From positions 1 through 52,370 of the forward strand of contig JANXAM010000017.1 of assembly GCA_025062155.1 (NCBI GenBank): a stretch of DNA of 52,370 bases, read 5' to 3'. Positions within the stretch are counted from its first letter, which is position 1; each line of letters opens with the position of its first letter. Made by a program: the position numbers and the translations under genes. Shown piece by piece: positions 9,767 to 18,813 of the stretch. The notes beneath the pieces were generated by a model. It did no database searches and was not told where the DNA came from. It worked only from the letters and a program-made list of their open reading frames with translations. The DNA is from Gloeomargarita sp. SKYB120 (lineage in GTDB: Bacteria > Cyanobacteriota > Cyanobacteriia > Gloeomargaritales > Gloeomargaritaceae).

Positions 9767-11941
9767 ATGTTCTCGGGACGACGGTTGGGCCGATGGCTCT
9801 GGCTTCTTGGTCTGGGCTGGATGGGCGCCCTCACGCCTTGGTTACGAGAATGGCTGGCGCCACCGGTGGGCGATCCGCTGCTTTTGTGGGTGAGCGTTGG
9901 GCTACCAGTGGCCCTGTGCTGGTGGCTTACCCGTGCCTCTCCGCGACCGAGCCGATGGTCCCGCTTTTGGGTACTGGCGATTTTTCTCGTGCTCGCAGGA
10001 CGGTATCTGCTCTGGCGGGTGCTGGCGACCCTGCGCTGGGAATCGCCAGGATTGGCCCTGTTTTCCCTGGCCGTCTTGGGCCTGGAGGTGCTGGGGTCGG
10101 CTGGGGGATGGATACAGTTGGTATTGATGGTGCAAACGCGCGACCGACGACCCGAAGCGGATCTCTACAGTCTCGCCGTGATGGAGGGTCGCTACCGGCC
10201 CTCGGTGGACATTCTCATCCCCACCTACAACGAACCCGCCTTTATCCTGAAGCGCACTATTCTAGGGTGCCAGGCTCTGGATTACGAACCCAAGACCATT
10301 TACCTGCTGGACGACACCCGTCGCCCAGAGATTCGGGCGTTAGCCCAGGCGTTGGGTTGCGAGTACATCACCCGTCCCGATAACCGCCACGCCAAGGCCG
10401 GGAATTTGAACCACGCCCTGGCGTTGACGCGGGGGGAATTGATTGCCGTGTTTGATGCAGACTTTGTCCCCACCCGCAATTTCCTGACCCGCACGGTGGG
10501 CTTTTTCCAGAACCCGCGGGTCGCCCTGGTACAGACGCCCCAAACCTTCTACAACCCGGACCCGATTGCCTACAACCTGGGCCTGACGGCGGTGCTGACG
10601 CCGGAGGAGGAGGTCTTCTACCGCCAGGTCGAGCCGATGCGGGACGGCGTGCAGGGGGTGACCTGCTCCGGCACCTCGTTTGTTGTGCGGCGCGCGCCCT
10701 TGGAGGCCATCGGCGGGTTTGTCACCGACTCCCTGTGCGAAGACTATTTCACGGGCATCCGGCTCTCGGCCCTGGGCTATGAGGTGGTCTATCTGGCGGA
10801 AAAGCTGAGTGCTGGACTGGCGGCGGAAACGATAGCAGCCCATATCCAGCAGCGGTTGCGCTGGGCGCGGGGGACGGTGCAGGGGCTATTTCTGGATTGC
10901 AATCCCTTGACGATTCCAGGGTTGAACTGGCAGCAACGGCTGGCCCACCTGGAGGGGTTGCTGCACTGGTTCAGTTGCTGGGCGCGCCTGGGGTTTCTGC
11001 TGCTGCCACTGCCGGTGATGCTGGGGAATGTACTGCCCCTGCAAGCAACGGCGGTGGAGGTGGTCTATTACTTCCTGCCCTATTACCTAGCCCAATTCAT
11101 CGTCTGGCCCTGGCTGAACGGTCGGAGCCGGGCTGCAGTGGTGTCCGACCTGTACGCCCTGGTGACCTGCTGGCCTGTGAGCCGAACGGTGCTGGCGACG
11201 CTATTGCGCCCTTTTGGTCCGGGCTTCCGCGTGACCCCCAAGGGTCTGAGTTATGACCGGCCTGTAGTGCATTGGCCCCTGCTTGCGCCGCTGCTGCTGT
11301 GCTGGGGCTTGAATGTCGCCGGTTTGGTCTGGGTGATAACCACTCAGGGCTGGCGGTGGCTTTGGCTGTGGAGTGGGTACAACCTGCTGATGTTGAGCTT
11401 GGCCTGTCTGGCCCTGGTGGACGCGCCCCGACCTTCCCCCTACCCCTGGTTTGCCCTGCGGCAACTAGTGCGATTCCAGCAAGGAACGACCACCGCCTGG
11501 GGCGTCAGCGAGTACCTGTCCGAGACGGGCGCCTGCGTGGGACTAACCCAAGGCCGCCTCCTGGCTGGCCCGACCACCGTTGACTTGCCGGAGGTGGGTC
11601 TCACCCTCACCGCCCACTTGGAACCCCTGGATAACGGACGCGTCCACTTGACCTGGACCGACCTGACCCTAGACCAGGAACGTCAGCTCATTCCCCTGCT
11701 TTTTTGCCGACCAGGTCAATGGCTCGAAATGCAAGTGCCGGGCGAATGGCAGTCGCTGGGTTGGTTGCTGCGGGCTTTGGTTAGGGGTATAGGCCGGGGG
11801 CATAGGCCTCAATCACTTGGCCGCTATGGGGATGTTGCACCAGCAGGTAATCACAGTGGGGACATTGGGTTTCCAGCCAGCCCGACTCCCTTTGAAAAAA
11901 ACGCTGGGCGTATTGCCCACAATTCGGACAACGAATCATAG
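9767..11941 (+). CDS. BcsA-like family 2 glycosyltransferase with PilZ-like tail
   Basis: About 724 residues; start at ATG 9767 with GGTGGGG just upstream. Four hydrophobic segments precede a processive GT2 domain with PTYNEPA, LLDDTRRPE, FDADFVPT and QQRLRWARG (the D,D,D,QxxRW signature). More membrane helices follow, then a PilZ-like region with RQLVR (RxxxR) and LSETG, so c-di-GMP control is likely. Cellulose synthase or a related beta-glucan synthase is the best guess, as motility and aggregation polysaccharides in cyanobacteria use such enzymes. The last 55 or so residues read antisense through a conserved zinc-ribbon gene and look unnatural, so a frameshift or late stop loss near 11780 is possible. 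Confidence 0.88.
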   Translation: MFSGRRLGRWLWLLGLGWMGALTPWLREWLAPPVGDPLLLWVSVGLPVALCWWLTRASPRPSRWSRFWVLAIFLVLAGRYLLWRVLATLRWESPGLALFSLAVLGLEVLGSAGGWIQLVLMVQTRDRRPEADLYSLAVMEGRYRPSVDILIPTYNEPAFILKRTILGCQALDYEPKTIYLLDDTRRPEIRALAQALGCEYITRPDNRHAKAGNLNHALALTRGELIAVFDADFVPTRNFLTRTVGFFQNPRVALVQTPQTFYNPDPIAYNLGLTAVLTPEEEVFYRQVEPMRDGVQGVTCSGTSFVVRRAPLEAIGGFVTDSLCEDYFTGIRLSALGYEVVYLAEKLSAGLAAETIAAHIQQRLRWARGTVQGLFLDCNPLTIPGLNWQQRLAHLEGLLHWFSCWARLGFLLLPLPVMLGNVLPLQATAVEVVYYFLPYYLAQFIVWPWLNGRSRAAVVSDLYALVTCWPVSRTVLATLLRPFGPGFRVTPKGLSYDRPVVHWPLLAPLLLCWGLNVAGLVWVITTQGWRWLWLWSGYNLLMLSLACLALVDAPRPSPYPWFALRQLVRFQQGTTTAWGVSEYLSETGACVGLTQGRLLAGPTTVDLPEVGLTLTAHLEPLDNGRVHLTWTDLTLDQERQLIPLLFCRPGQWLEMQVPGEWQSLGWLLRALVRGIGRGHRPQSLGRYGDVAPAGNHSGDIGFPASPTPFEKNAGRIAHNSDNES

Positions 11942-11951
11942 TTGATTGCAT
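11781..11951 (-). CDS. Small zinc-ribbon protein
   Basis: 56 residues, MQSTMIRCPNCGQYA at the start. Two CxxC knuckles (CPNC and CPHC) form a zinc ribbon, and the protein ends in VIEAYAPGLYP, a tail I know from short cyanobacterial proteins often mislabelled as replication-restart helicase. Role unknown. It overlaps the 3' end of the glycosyltransferase gene on the opposite strand for about 160 bp; of the two, this frame has the natural composition in the overlap. Confidence 0.8.
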   Translation of the reverse strand: MQSTMIRCPNCGQYAQRFFQRESGWLETQCPHCDYLLVQHPHSGQVIEAYAPGLYP

Positions 11952-12185
11952 TTTTTGTAATCCTCTCAAAACCAATTTATTAACGTTTGGCCTTGATCCC
12001 CATCATAAATCAACCCATTCGTTTTGTGTTTGACCTGGAGCAAATCTTGACATCTTGTACCACAAAATCGTACCCACTTCACTCTAAACAATCCCCCCAG
12101 CCCCAAGGGCTTTTAGAGTTCCTGAAGACGTGGATAGCGGGGCGAAGTGGGCATAATGGACAAAGAGAGTGCGTAGGGATGAGAG

Positions 12186-12662
12186 ATGTCGCTAGAGCAG
12201 TTGACGCGGGGGCAACAGTGGTTACAGGCCATTTTTGCCATGGCCCGGATCAACGCGTCGGTTCGCATTGACCCGCAGCGGCAGTGGTTGGTGATTGAGC
12301 CCCAAGACCCAGCCCATGTGCCCATACTGCTGGGACCGCAAGGGGCAGTGCTGGATGCGCTGCAGTACCTGGCTAACGTGAACCTGAACCTGCATTTGCC
12401 CCCGGAGGAACAATTTCCCTTCACCTTCGAGCTGGCGGGCTACCGAGCCAAGCGGGAAAAGGAGCTGGCGGCTCTGGTGGCGCGTACCGCCGAACAGGTG
12501 CGGGCAACGGGCAAGGAGGTGGCCATTCCCCATCTCTCGGCAGCGGAACGGCGGCAGGTTCACACTCTGTTTCAGCAGTACAAGGACCTGGAAACCGTCA
12601 GCCGAGGCCAAGAACCCGACCGTTACCTGGTGGTCTTACCCAAGCGAAACGCGCTAAGCTAA
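12186..12662 (+). CDS. khpB: KhpB/Jag-like RNA-binding protein (KH + R3H)
   Basis: 158 residues. The first half resembles the KH-II domain of Jag/KhpB (ILLGPQGAVLDALQYLANV). The second half is an R3H domain with YRAKREKEL and IPHLSAAERRQVHTLF. Such proteins bind RNA and in other bacteria act with KhpA on cell division and envelope genes. In many cyanobacteria the gene follows rnpA-yidC; here those genes are absent and psb28 follows 27 bp downstream. The start is the ATG before SLEQLTRG with a purine-rich GGGATGAGAG upstream. Confidence 0.88.
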   Translation: MSLEQLTRGQQWLQAIFAMARINASVRIDPQRQWLVIEPQDPAHVPILLGPQGAVLDALQYLANVNLNLHLPPEEQFPFTFELAGYRAKREKELAALVARTAEQVRATGKEVAIPHLSAAERRQVHTLFQQYKDLETVSRGQEPDRYLVVLPKRNALS

Positions 12663-12689
12663 ACCAAATTGTTGGTAGTTAGGTTGTGT

Positions 12690-13031
12690 ATGGCGGCGAT
12701 TCAATTTATCCGGGGTTTGGATGAGGAAACTGTACCCGAGGTCTATCTCACCCGCTCGCGGGATGGCACCAATGGAACGGCCCGCTTTCGCTTTGAACAA
12801 CCCAGGGTTTTGGAGCGCTCGGAGGCCAATCTCGGGGAAATCACCGGCATGTACCTGGTGGATGAGGAGGGGGAACTGGTCACCCGCGAGGTGAGCGCCA
12901 AGTTCCGCAATGGCAAACCCCATGCCATCGAGGCGCGGTACATCATGCGCTCGCCCGAAGAGTGGGACCGGTTTATGCGGTTTATGGAACGCTACGCCCG
13001 ACAAATGGGGCTGGAATTTAGCCCAGCCTAG
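12690..13031 (+). CDS. psb28: Photosystem II assembly factor Psb28
   Basis: 113 residues from [13 protein letters not shown]. The family landmarks [30 protein letters not shown] and [13 protein letters not shown] are all present. Psb28 binds the cytoplasmic face of assembling photosystem II near CP47 and protects intermediates during assembly and repair. It probably shares a transcript with khpB. The ATG at 12690 is preferred over 12669 by comparison with the family N terminus. The convergent protease gene overlaps its last 4 bases. Confidence 0.95.
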   Translation: MAAIQFIRGLDEETVPEVYLTRSRDGTNGTARFRFEQPRVLERSEANLGEITGMYLVDEEGELVTREVSAKFRNGKPHAIEARYIMRSPEEWDRFMRFMERYARQMGLEFSPA

Positions 13032-14338
13032 CTGCTAGGGCGCGGCACCGTGGAGGTCCGGCTCTGATAGCTGGTGGGTCGCGTCCGCTGGCCGGCCAAG
13101 GTTTTCGTGAGCCATTCCACTGCTCGGGCATAAACGGGGTCGCGGCGCGGCGTGGTGTCGGCGAGACGTTCGGGGAGCGATTGCCGCTCAGCACGGCTCA
13201 TCGCCACGACTAGATTGGGATGGATGCCCTTGCGAGCAATGTCCCGTCCTGAAGGGGTGTAGTAGTGGGCCACGGTCACGGTCAGCCCGGAGCCGTCGCT
13301 CAAGCGGTGAACGGCCTGCACCACAGCCTTGCCAAAGGTCGGGGTGCCGATGACAACAGCGCGCTTGTGGTCCTGGAGAGCACCGGCTAGAATCTCACTG
13401 GCGCTGGCGGAGCGGTGGTCCACCAGGACGGCAAGGGGTTCCTGGACGAAGGCGGTGCCGTTGGCCTGGAACACTTCCCGTTCCCCCTGGCGCCCGACGG
13501 TGCTAACGATGCGCCCTTGAGACAGCCACATGCGGGTGATTTCGATGCTGGCGCTGAGCAACCCGCCCGGATTACCGCGTAGGTCTAGGATGTAGGCTTG
13601 CGCCCCCTGCTGTTGCAGCGCCTGGAGCGCCTTGCGCATCTGCTCAGCGGCATGGGCGTTGAACCCTTGCAACCGGATAAGACCGATGGCGCGTCCCTGT
13701 TCCCGCTTCAGGGTGTAGTCCACCACTGGGGTTTCGATCCAGGCGCGGGTGATTTGCAGGGAGCGGGTTTCAGTGTCCCCCGGACGGCGAATTTCCAGGC
13801 GCAGCACCGTTCCCGCAGGTCCGCGGAGAAGGCGGCTGGCGTCCTCCAGAGTCATGCCGCGGGTACTCCGACCGGCGATGGAAATCAGTTCATCCCCCGC
13901 CTGAAGGCCAGCCTGGGCCGCCGGCGAGTTTTCTAGCACATCGGCAATCTGCAGGCGCGGCGGTTCCTGCGCGTCGTCAAGCCGCAAGCGCACCCCCACC
14001 CCGGAAAATTCGCCGGCGGTTTGGTTGGTCAACGCCTGCAACTCCTGGGGGTCGAGAAAGCGGGTGTAAGGGTCCCCCAGCCGTTGCAGAGCCGCCCGCA
14101 GGGCTGCATAGGCCTGGGCTTTGCTGGTGTACTCGCGGCTGAGCAGGTCCTGGCGCACCTTTTGCCAGTTGACCCGGTTGAACTGGGGGTCTACATAGTG
14201 GGTATTAACGATTTGCCAGGCCTCGTCCAGGATGGCCTTGGGGTTGTTTTCGAGGGGGGCTGGTGCCGCTGATGCAATGGTGCCAACTATCAGCCCTGCT
14301 AGCCCAAGATACGGCCCGAGGTGGTGTCGTTCGGTCAT
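13028..14338 (-). CDS. C-terminal processing protease (S41, Ctp family)
   Basis: 436 residues with a short N-terminal signal or membrane segment. A PDZ domain (FSGVGVRL to LRLEIRRPG, about residues 105-205) precedes the S41 protease core, with catalytic Ser in [12 protein letters not shown] and Lys in FGKAVVQA. In cyanobacteria CtpA trims the C terminus of the D1 protein of photosystem II, while CtpB and CtpC have other roles. The N-terminal [13 protein letters not shown] segment looks closer to the CtpB/C groups, so I leave the paralogue open. It lies convergent to psb28. Confidence 0.9.
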   Translation of the reverse strand: MTERHHLGPYLGLAGLIVGTIASAAPAPLENNPKAILDEAWQIVNTHYVDPQFNRVNWQKVRQDLLSREYTSKAQAYAALRAALQRLGDPYTRFLDPQELQALTNQTAGEFSGVGVRLRLDDAQEPPRLQIADVLENSPAAQAGLQAGDELISIAGRSTRGMTLEDASRLLRGPAGTVLRLEIRRPGDTETRSLQITRAWIETPVVDYTLKREQGRAIGLIRLQGFNAHAAEQMRKALQALQQQGAQAYILDLRGNPGGLLSASIEITRMWLSQGRIVSTVGRQGEREVFQANGTAFVQEPLAVLVDHRSASASEILAGALQDHKRAVVIGTPTFGKAVVQAVHRLSDGSGLTVTVAHYYTPSGRDIARKGIHPNLVVAMSRAERQSLPERLADTTPRRDPVYARAVEWLTKTLAGQRTRPTSYQSRTSTVPRPSS

Positions 14339-14442
14339 CTTTCTACCTGTGTGCGAGGGTGGGATTCCTTCTAATTTAACCGATGGGCGCGGTGGCGGCG
14401 GGCGGTTTGAGTTACAATAGCGTTACGCGTGTGGGCGCATCT

Positions 14443-14874
14443 ATGAGTGGGACGTCTCGACCCTTGGCGGTAACGCCGGAAAATCTTGGCCGCATTTTGG
14501 ACATTGTGGAGCGCCTGGCCCACGAAAACCAGGTGCTGGCCCGTCAGGTGGAAGCCTTGATCCAGCAGGTGGAGGACGCCCACCAATGCATTCGGGAGTT
14601 GTCTAAGCTCATCCGAGAAATCTGGGATAATCTGGAGGGGCGTTGGGACCGGCTGGAGCAGGGGCTGAAACACATTGACTCCCAGCAGGACGGGTTACAG
14701 GGCCGCTGCGATTATTTGATCCAACTAATGAGTCGCCCGTTTTGGCAACAACTGCGGGATGCCAGCGCGCCGGAATGGCTGGTCAAGCAGGCATTCGACG
14801 AGTACGTTCGCCGGTTGAACCAAACCCTAGAGCGCGAACCCGACTCGCCCCCTCCCGAGAGTGAACAGACCTAG
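14443..14874 (+). CDS. Coiled-coil protein of unknown function
   Basis: 143 residues starting MSGTSRPLAVTPENL. Residues 15-85 are heptad-rich and predicted coiled coil (VERLAHENQVLARQVEALI and following). The tail is acidic and proline-rich. I recognise no family. Its 3' end overlaps the GTG start of the CobN-like gene by 14 bases, so the two are probably co-translated, which may hint at a shared complex. Confidence 0.6.
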   Translation: MSGTSRPLAVTPENLGRILDIVERLAHENQVLARQVEALIQQVEDAHQCIRELSKLIREIWDNLEGRWDRLEQGLKHIDSQQDGLQGRCDYLIQLMSRPFWQQLRDASAPEWLVKQAFDEYVRRLNQTLEREPDSPPPESEQT

Positions 14875-16375
14875 GCGGGACCTGATTGCCGCCCTAGAGA
14901 CGCAGGCGGCGGTATGGGTGGACCAGCTCCTGCAGGGTCAACCCTACGACCCCCCACCGGGGCCGGAAGCAGCAAAGGTTTTGGACTGGCTGGCGACTAC
15001 GCTCCTGCCGCGGTTGCGGCAAACGCCCCAGGAAATAACGCATCTGCTGCGGGGATTGGCGGGGGAGTATGTCCCGAGTGGACCAGCAGGAGCGCCAAGC
15101 CGAGGTCGTCCTGAAGTGCTGCCCACCGGGCGCAATTTCTATGGAGTGGACAGCCGGGCGATCCCGACGGAAACGGCTTGGCACCTGGGTCAACAGGCGG
15201 CTCAGGCGGTGATCGAGCGCTACACGCAGGACCAGGGGGAATACCCCCGCACGCTGGCCCTGTCCATCTGGGGCACAGCAACTATCCGCAATGGGGGCGA
15301 AGATTTCGCCGAAGCGCTGGCCCTGTTGGGGGTACGTCCGGTGTGGTCAGGCGTGAGTCGTCGGGTCGTGGGGTTTGAAATTCTTCCCCTGAGTTACCTG
15401 GGTCGCCCGCGGGTGGATGTGACGCTGCGGGTGTCGGGCTTTTTCCGCGACAGTTTTCCTCACCTGCTGGATTTGTTCAGCCAGGCGGTGCGGGCGGTGG
15501 CAGCTCTGCCGGAATCGCCTGCAGACAATCCCCTGGCGGCCCACGTCGCTCAAGACCTGCAAGCCCAGGGATGGCCCTCCGACCACGCCTATATTCGGGT
15601 GTTTGGCCCCAAACCGGGCAGTTACGGCGCTGGACTCCAGGGGCTAATCGCTGCGGGTAACTGGGAGACACCCGCCGATTTGGCAACGGCCTTCCTGAAC
15701 TGGAGTGCCTATGCCTACACCGACCAGGCGTGGGGCACACCGGCGCTAGCGGCGCTTCGGCAACGCCTGCAAAACACCCAAATCGTGCTCCACAACCAGG
15801 ACAACCGGGAGCACGACATTCTTGATTCAGATGACTACTACCAGTTCCAAGGGGGCTTGACGGTGGCCATCCGCGCCCTGACCGGACAAACGCCAGCGGT
15901 TTATCACGGCGACCACAGCCGCCCGCCCTATCTCCGCATTCGCACCCTTGCTGAGGAGTTGCGACGGGTGTACCGCACGCGGGTGGTCAACCCCAAGTGG
16001 ATCACGGCGATGCGGCGCCACGGCTACAAGGGCGCATTTGAACTGGCGGCGACGGTGGACTATCTCTTCGCCTACGACGCCACTACCGGCCTGGTGGACG
16101 ACGCTCTGTACGCGGGCATTGCCCAGGCCTACCTGCTGGACCCCGACGTGCGGACATTCCTTACCCAGACCAACCCTTGGGCGTTGCGCCGCTTGGCCGA
16201 ACGGTTGTGGGAAGCTCACCAGCGGGGTCTCTGGGCGCAGGCCGAACCGGCGCTTCTGGAACACCTGCGGTCCGTTATCCACGCCGCCGAGGCCCTCATT
16301 GAGGCAGGGGGACCCACCGCCCAATCGTCGTCAACAGCTCCCGGGGATTGCAGGGTTTCCCCAGATAGCCATTGA
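14861..16375 (+). CDS. C-terminal fragment of CobN-type chelatase subunit
   Basis: 504 residues with a GTG start. The sequence matches the C-terminal third of CobN, the large subunit of aerobic cobaltochelatase, related to the magnesium chelatase subunit ChlH. Landmarks are EYVPSGPAGAPSRGRPEVLP, TGRNFYGVDSRAIPTETAW and SGFFRDSFPHLLDLF. Full CobN proteins run about 1200 residues or more, so some 700 N-terminal residues are missing, and nothing like them lies upstream. The frame is intact, which argues for a retained shortened protein over recent decay. The last 27 codons overlap the opposite-strand pilL gene. Either a split subunit or a chelatase-derived protein with another role is possible. 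Confidence 0.85.
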   Translation: MNRPRRDLIAALETQAAVWVDQLLQGQPYDPPPGPEAAKVLDWLATTLLPRLRQTPQEITHLLRGLAGEYVPSGPAGAPSRGRPEVLPTGRNFYGVDSRAIPTETAWHLGQQAAQAVIERYTQDQGEYPRTLALSIWGTATIRNGGEDFAEALALLGVRPVWSGVSRRVVGFEILPLSYLGRPRVDVTLRVSGFFRDSFPHLLDLFSQAVRAVAALPESPADNPLAAHVAQDLQAQGWPSDHAYIRVFGPKPGSYGAGLQGLIAAGNWETPADLATAFLNWSAYAYTDQAWGTPALAALRQRLQNTQIVLHNQDNREHDILDSDDYYQFQGGLTVAIRALTGQTPAVYHGDHSRPPYLRIRTLAEELRRVYRTRVVNPKWITAMRRHGYKGAFELAATVDYLFAYDATTGLVDDALYAGIAQAYLLDPDVRTFLTQTNPWALRRLAERLWEAHQRGLWAQAEPALLEHLRSVIHAAEALIEAGGPTAQSSSTAPGDCRVSPDSH

Positions 16376-18809
16376 CCCCCAGTTGGGCCGCCTTTTGCCG
16401 GTGCCGGTCGCCAGTGCGCGACGTCAGCATCACTACCGGCAATCCCTGCGTAGCAGGATGTTCCCGAATGCTCTGCACCAGCTCCCAGCCGTTGAGCCGG
16501 GGCATCTCCAGGTCCGTCAGCACCAGCCGTACCTTGTCCGTGTTTTGCAGCAGGGTTTCCCAGGCCTCTTGCCCATCGCGACAGGCCAGGATATCGTAGC
16601 CGGCTTGGCCCAATACGCTGCTAATGATCCGGCGCGTATAGACCGAATCTTCCGCCACCAGGATGGTCGGCTTAGTGACTGGGGATTCAGCCACCAGCGA
16701 GGGCAAGGACGGAGGATGGGCACCAGGACGCCGCAGTTGACTCGGCAAAAGCACGGGAATGGACTCGCCTGAGGGCAACACCGCCGCACCCACCAAGTAG
16801 GTAGGCAGGGGAAACACCTCCTCGATCCGCTTCACCATCCGCTGGCGCACCTCGCTCAGTTCGTCCACCACCAGCCCCAAGGGCTGGTCCTGGGGGCCGG
16901 CCAGCACCAGAATCGCCTGGGCCAAGGGGGGGTCGAGGGATTGGTTGTAGGCCAATAGGTGCTCGGGCAGATAAACGGGTATTTCCTGGTCGCGCCAGGG
17001 CAAAGTCAGCGGCTGGGTCCAGTCCCACCCGCGGGGCACTTCCCGCAGGATGTCTAGCACGCTGTCGGCCAGGAAACCCAAGAGCTGCCCCTGCGCTCGT
17101 ACAATCAACAGCGGCAGCAAGCTCACCGCCAGCGGCAATCGCAGGGTGAATTCGGTCCCCTGGCCCGGCTCAGAGGTAATCTCCACCGTGCCCCCTAACT
17201 GGCGGATCTCTGTGCGCACGGCATCCAGGCCCACCCCCCGACCCGAGAGTTCCGACACCTGCTCGCTGGTGGAAAAGCCGGGGATAAACAGGAAGTTCAG
17301 CAGCTCCTCCCGGCTGAGTTCCTCGTAGGGGGCCTGGGTCAATCCCCGCTCCCGCGCCTTCTGGTACACCCGCGCCAGGTTCACGCCCCGCCCGTCGTCT
17401 CGGATGCTAATCAGCGCCTGGTTGCCCTGGATGCGCGCCTTGAGGGTGATCTGGGCGGTCGCCGGTTTGCCCTGCTGGAGACGTTCGGCGGGCGTTTCGA
17501 TCCCGTGGTCAAAGGCATTGTTTACCAAATGGGTCAGGGGGCCTTTGAGTCGCTCCAGCAACACCCGGTCCAACAACACCTCCGCCCCCTCCACATGACA
17601 CCGCACCTGTTTGCCGTAGCGCTGGGCCAGACGCTGGATCTTTTGGGTAAAGGGGCCGGTCAAGGTGTGAAAAGGATTGAGAAGGGCCTTGGTGGATTCG
17701 CTGTAGATTTGGTTGAGGTTGCGGCGTAAGCTCACGAGTTCCCGGGCGGTGCTGCGGGTGACCAGGTCCAAGTCCTCGGCGCTTTCACTCACCTGGGCCA
17801 CAAACTCCTGGCACGCCTGGAGCGTTTCATGCAGGGCGCTAAAGCGGTCCATCTCCAAGGGGTCAAACTCGCTGCCTTCGGTGGCCCGGTGCGGCATCGC
17901 CAACTGTTCATACACCTCGTCCATTCGGTCCCGCACTGGTTCAAACCCGGCCACTAGTTCCTTGAGGTGGCGGATCGTGGCCTCCAACTGCTCTTGTTGG
18001 CCGCTCAGTTTTTCTAGGTACAGCAGGAGGTCGCCGCCGGTGTTGGCCAGAAATTCCACCGTCTGCAGGGGCAAACGCACCTGGGTCGGCCCAGCAGTCA
18101 AGACTTCCGGTTCAGCGGGCAGGTCAGTGGGCGCTGCGGGCACCGCCGGCGTCAATCCCAGATACTGGTCCCGTTCCTGGCGAATCTGGGCAATCACCTG
18201 CTGGGCCAAGGCCATCTCCGGTTGGTCGCGCAGGGGGGCAACTGCTGCCGCCAGCCAGGGCAGTTTCAGTTCCTCCGCCAGGAAAACACAATTCTCCCAG
18301 AGCTCTTGACAGGCGGACAGGTCTCCCTGCTGCAACCGCCCCTCAGCCACCTGGAGACAGTCCTCCAAGGCCCCGGTTAAGGCCGCGCGCAATTCCTCCT
18401 CAGGGCTGGGAGCCGCTGGCTGGGCCTGGGCCACGAGAGCGGCAATGGCCGCGAGCAGTTCCGGGTCAGCGCTCACCTGGGGGTCATCGACATTGTCCAA
18501 CAGCCAGGCCAGTTCCTCCACCCCTCGCCGCACCAGGGGTTCCCCTTCCGGCAAGCTGCGCTGACCCATCAACTCCAGCAAGTCCTCCAGGTGGTGGGCC
18601 AAGGTCTGGACCGCTCGCATCTGGAACGTCCCAGCGCCGCCTTTGAGGGTGTGAGCGGCCCGCATCAGCTTGTCGTAATCCCACTGGGGAGCCGCAATGC
18701 CCTGGCGCAGGGTTTCCAAGTACTGGGGCGCCTCCTCCTCCAGAAACCCCTGCCGGGCTTCGGCCATCAGGTTGGTCAACAGGTCGTTGTCCAAAGGTAC
18801 GGGATTCAT
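16296..18809 (-). CDS. pilL: CheA-type hybrid histidine kinase (PilL)
   Basis: About 837 residues. In order: an Hpt domain with phospho-accepting His in RAAHTLKGGAGTF; a linker; a HATPase domain with NNAFDHGIE, IRDDGRGVN and SGRGVGLDA; a CheW-like domain; and a receiver domain with DLEMP and TSRTGD. This is the signalling kinase of a type IV pilus chemosensory array at the membrane. It starts 4 bp after the stop of pilJ and is the last gene of pilG-H-I-J-L. The start at 18809 (MNPVPLDN) avoids overlap with pilJ. Its 3' end overlaps the convergent CobN-like gene by 80 bp. Confidence 0.93.
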   Translation of the reverse strand: MNPVPLDNDLLTNLMAEARQGFLEEEAPQYLETLRQGIAAPQWDYDKLMRAAHTLKGGAGTFQMRAVQTLAHHLEDLLELMGQRSLPEGEPLVRRGVEELAWLLDNVDDPQVSADPELLAAIAALVAQAQPAAPSPEEELRAALTGALEDCLQVAEGRLQQGDLSACQELWENCVFLAEELKLPWLAAAVAPLRDQPEMALAQQVIAQIRQERDQYLGLTPAVPAAPTDLPAEPEVLTAGPTQVRLPLQTVEFLANTGGDLLLYLEKLSGQQEQLEATIRHLKELVAGFEPVRDRMDEVYEQLAMPHRATEGSEFDPLEMDRFSALHETLQACQEFVAQVSESAEDLDLVTRSTARELVSLRRNLNQIYSESTKALLNPFHTLTGPFTQKIQRLAQRYGKQVRCHVEGAEVLLDRVLLERLKGPLTHLVNNAFDHGIETPAERLQQGKPATAQITLKARIQGNQALISIRDDGRGVNLARVYQKARERGLTQAPYEELSREELLNFLFIPGFSTSEQVSELSGRGVGLDAVRTEIRQLGGTVEITSEPGQGTEFTLRLPLAVSLLPLLIVRAQGQLLGFLADSVLDILREVPRGWDWTQPLTLPWRDQEIPVYLPEHLLAYNQSLDPPLAQAILVLAGPQDQPLGLVVDELSEVRQRMVKRIEEVFPLPTYLVGAAVLPSGESIPVLLPSQLRRPGAHPPSLPSLVAESPVTKPTILVAEDSVYTRRIISSVLGQAGYDILACRDGQEAWETLLQNTDKVRLVLTDLEMPRLNGWELVQSIREHPATQGLPVVMLTSRTGDRHRQKAAQLGVNGYLGKPCNPRELLTTIGRWVPLPQ

Positions 18810-18813
18810 AGCG

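Noticed and set aside
11987-12271. 94-codon plus-strand frame upstream of khpB
   Set aside because: No family, overlaps the khpB start in another frame, unnatural composition.
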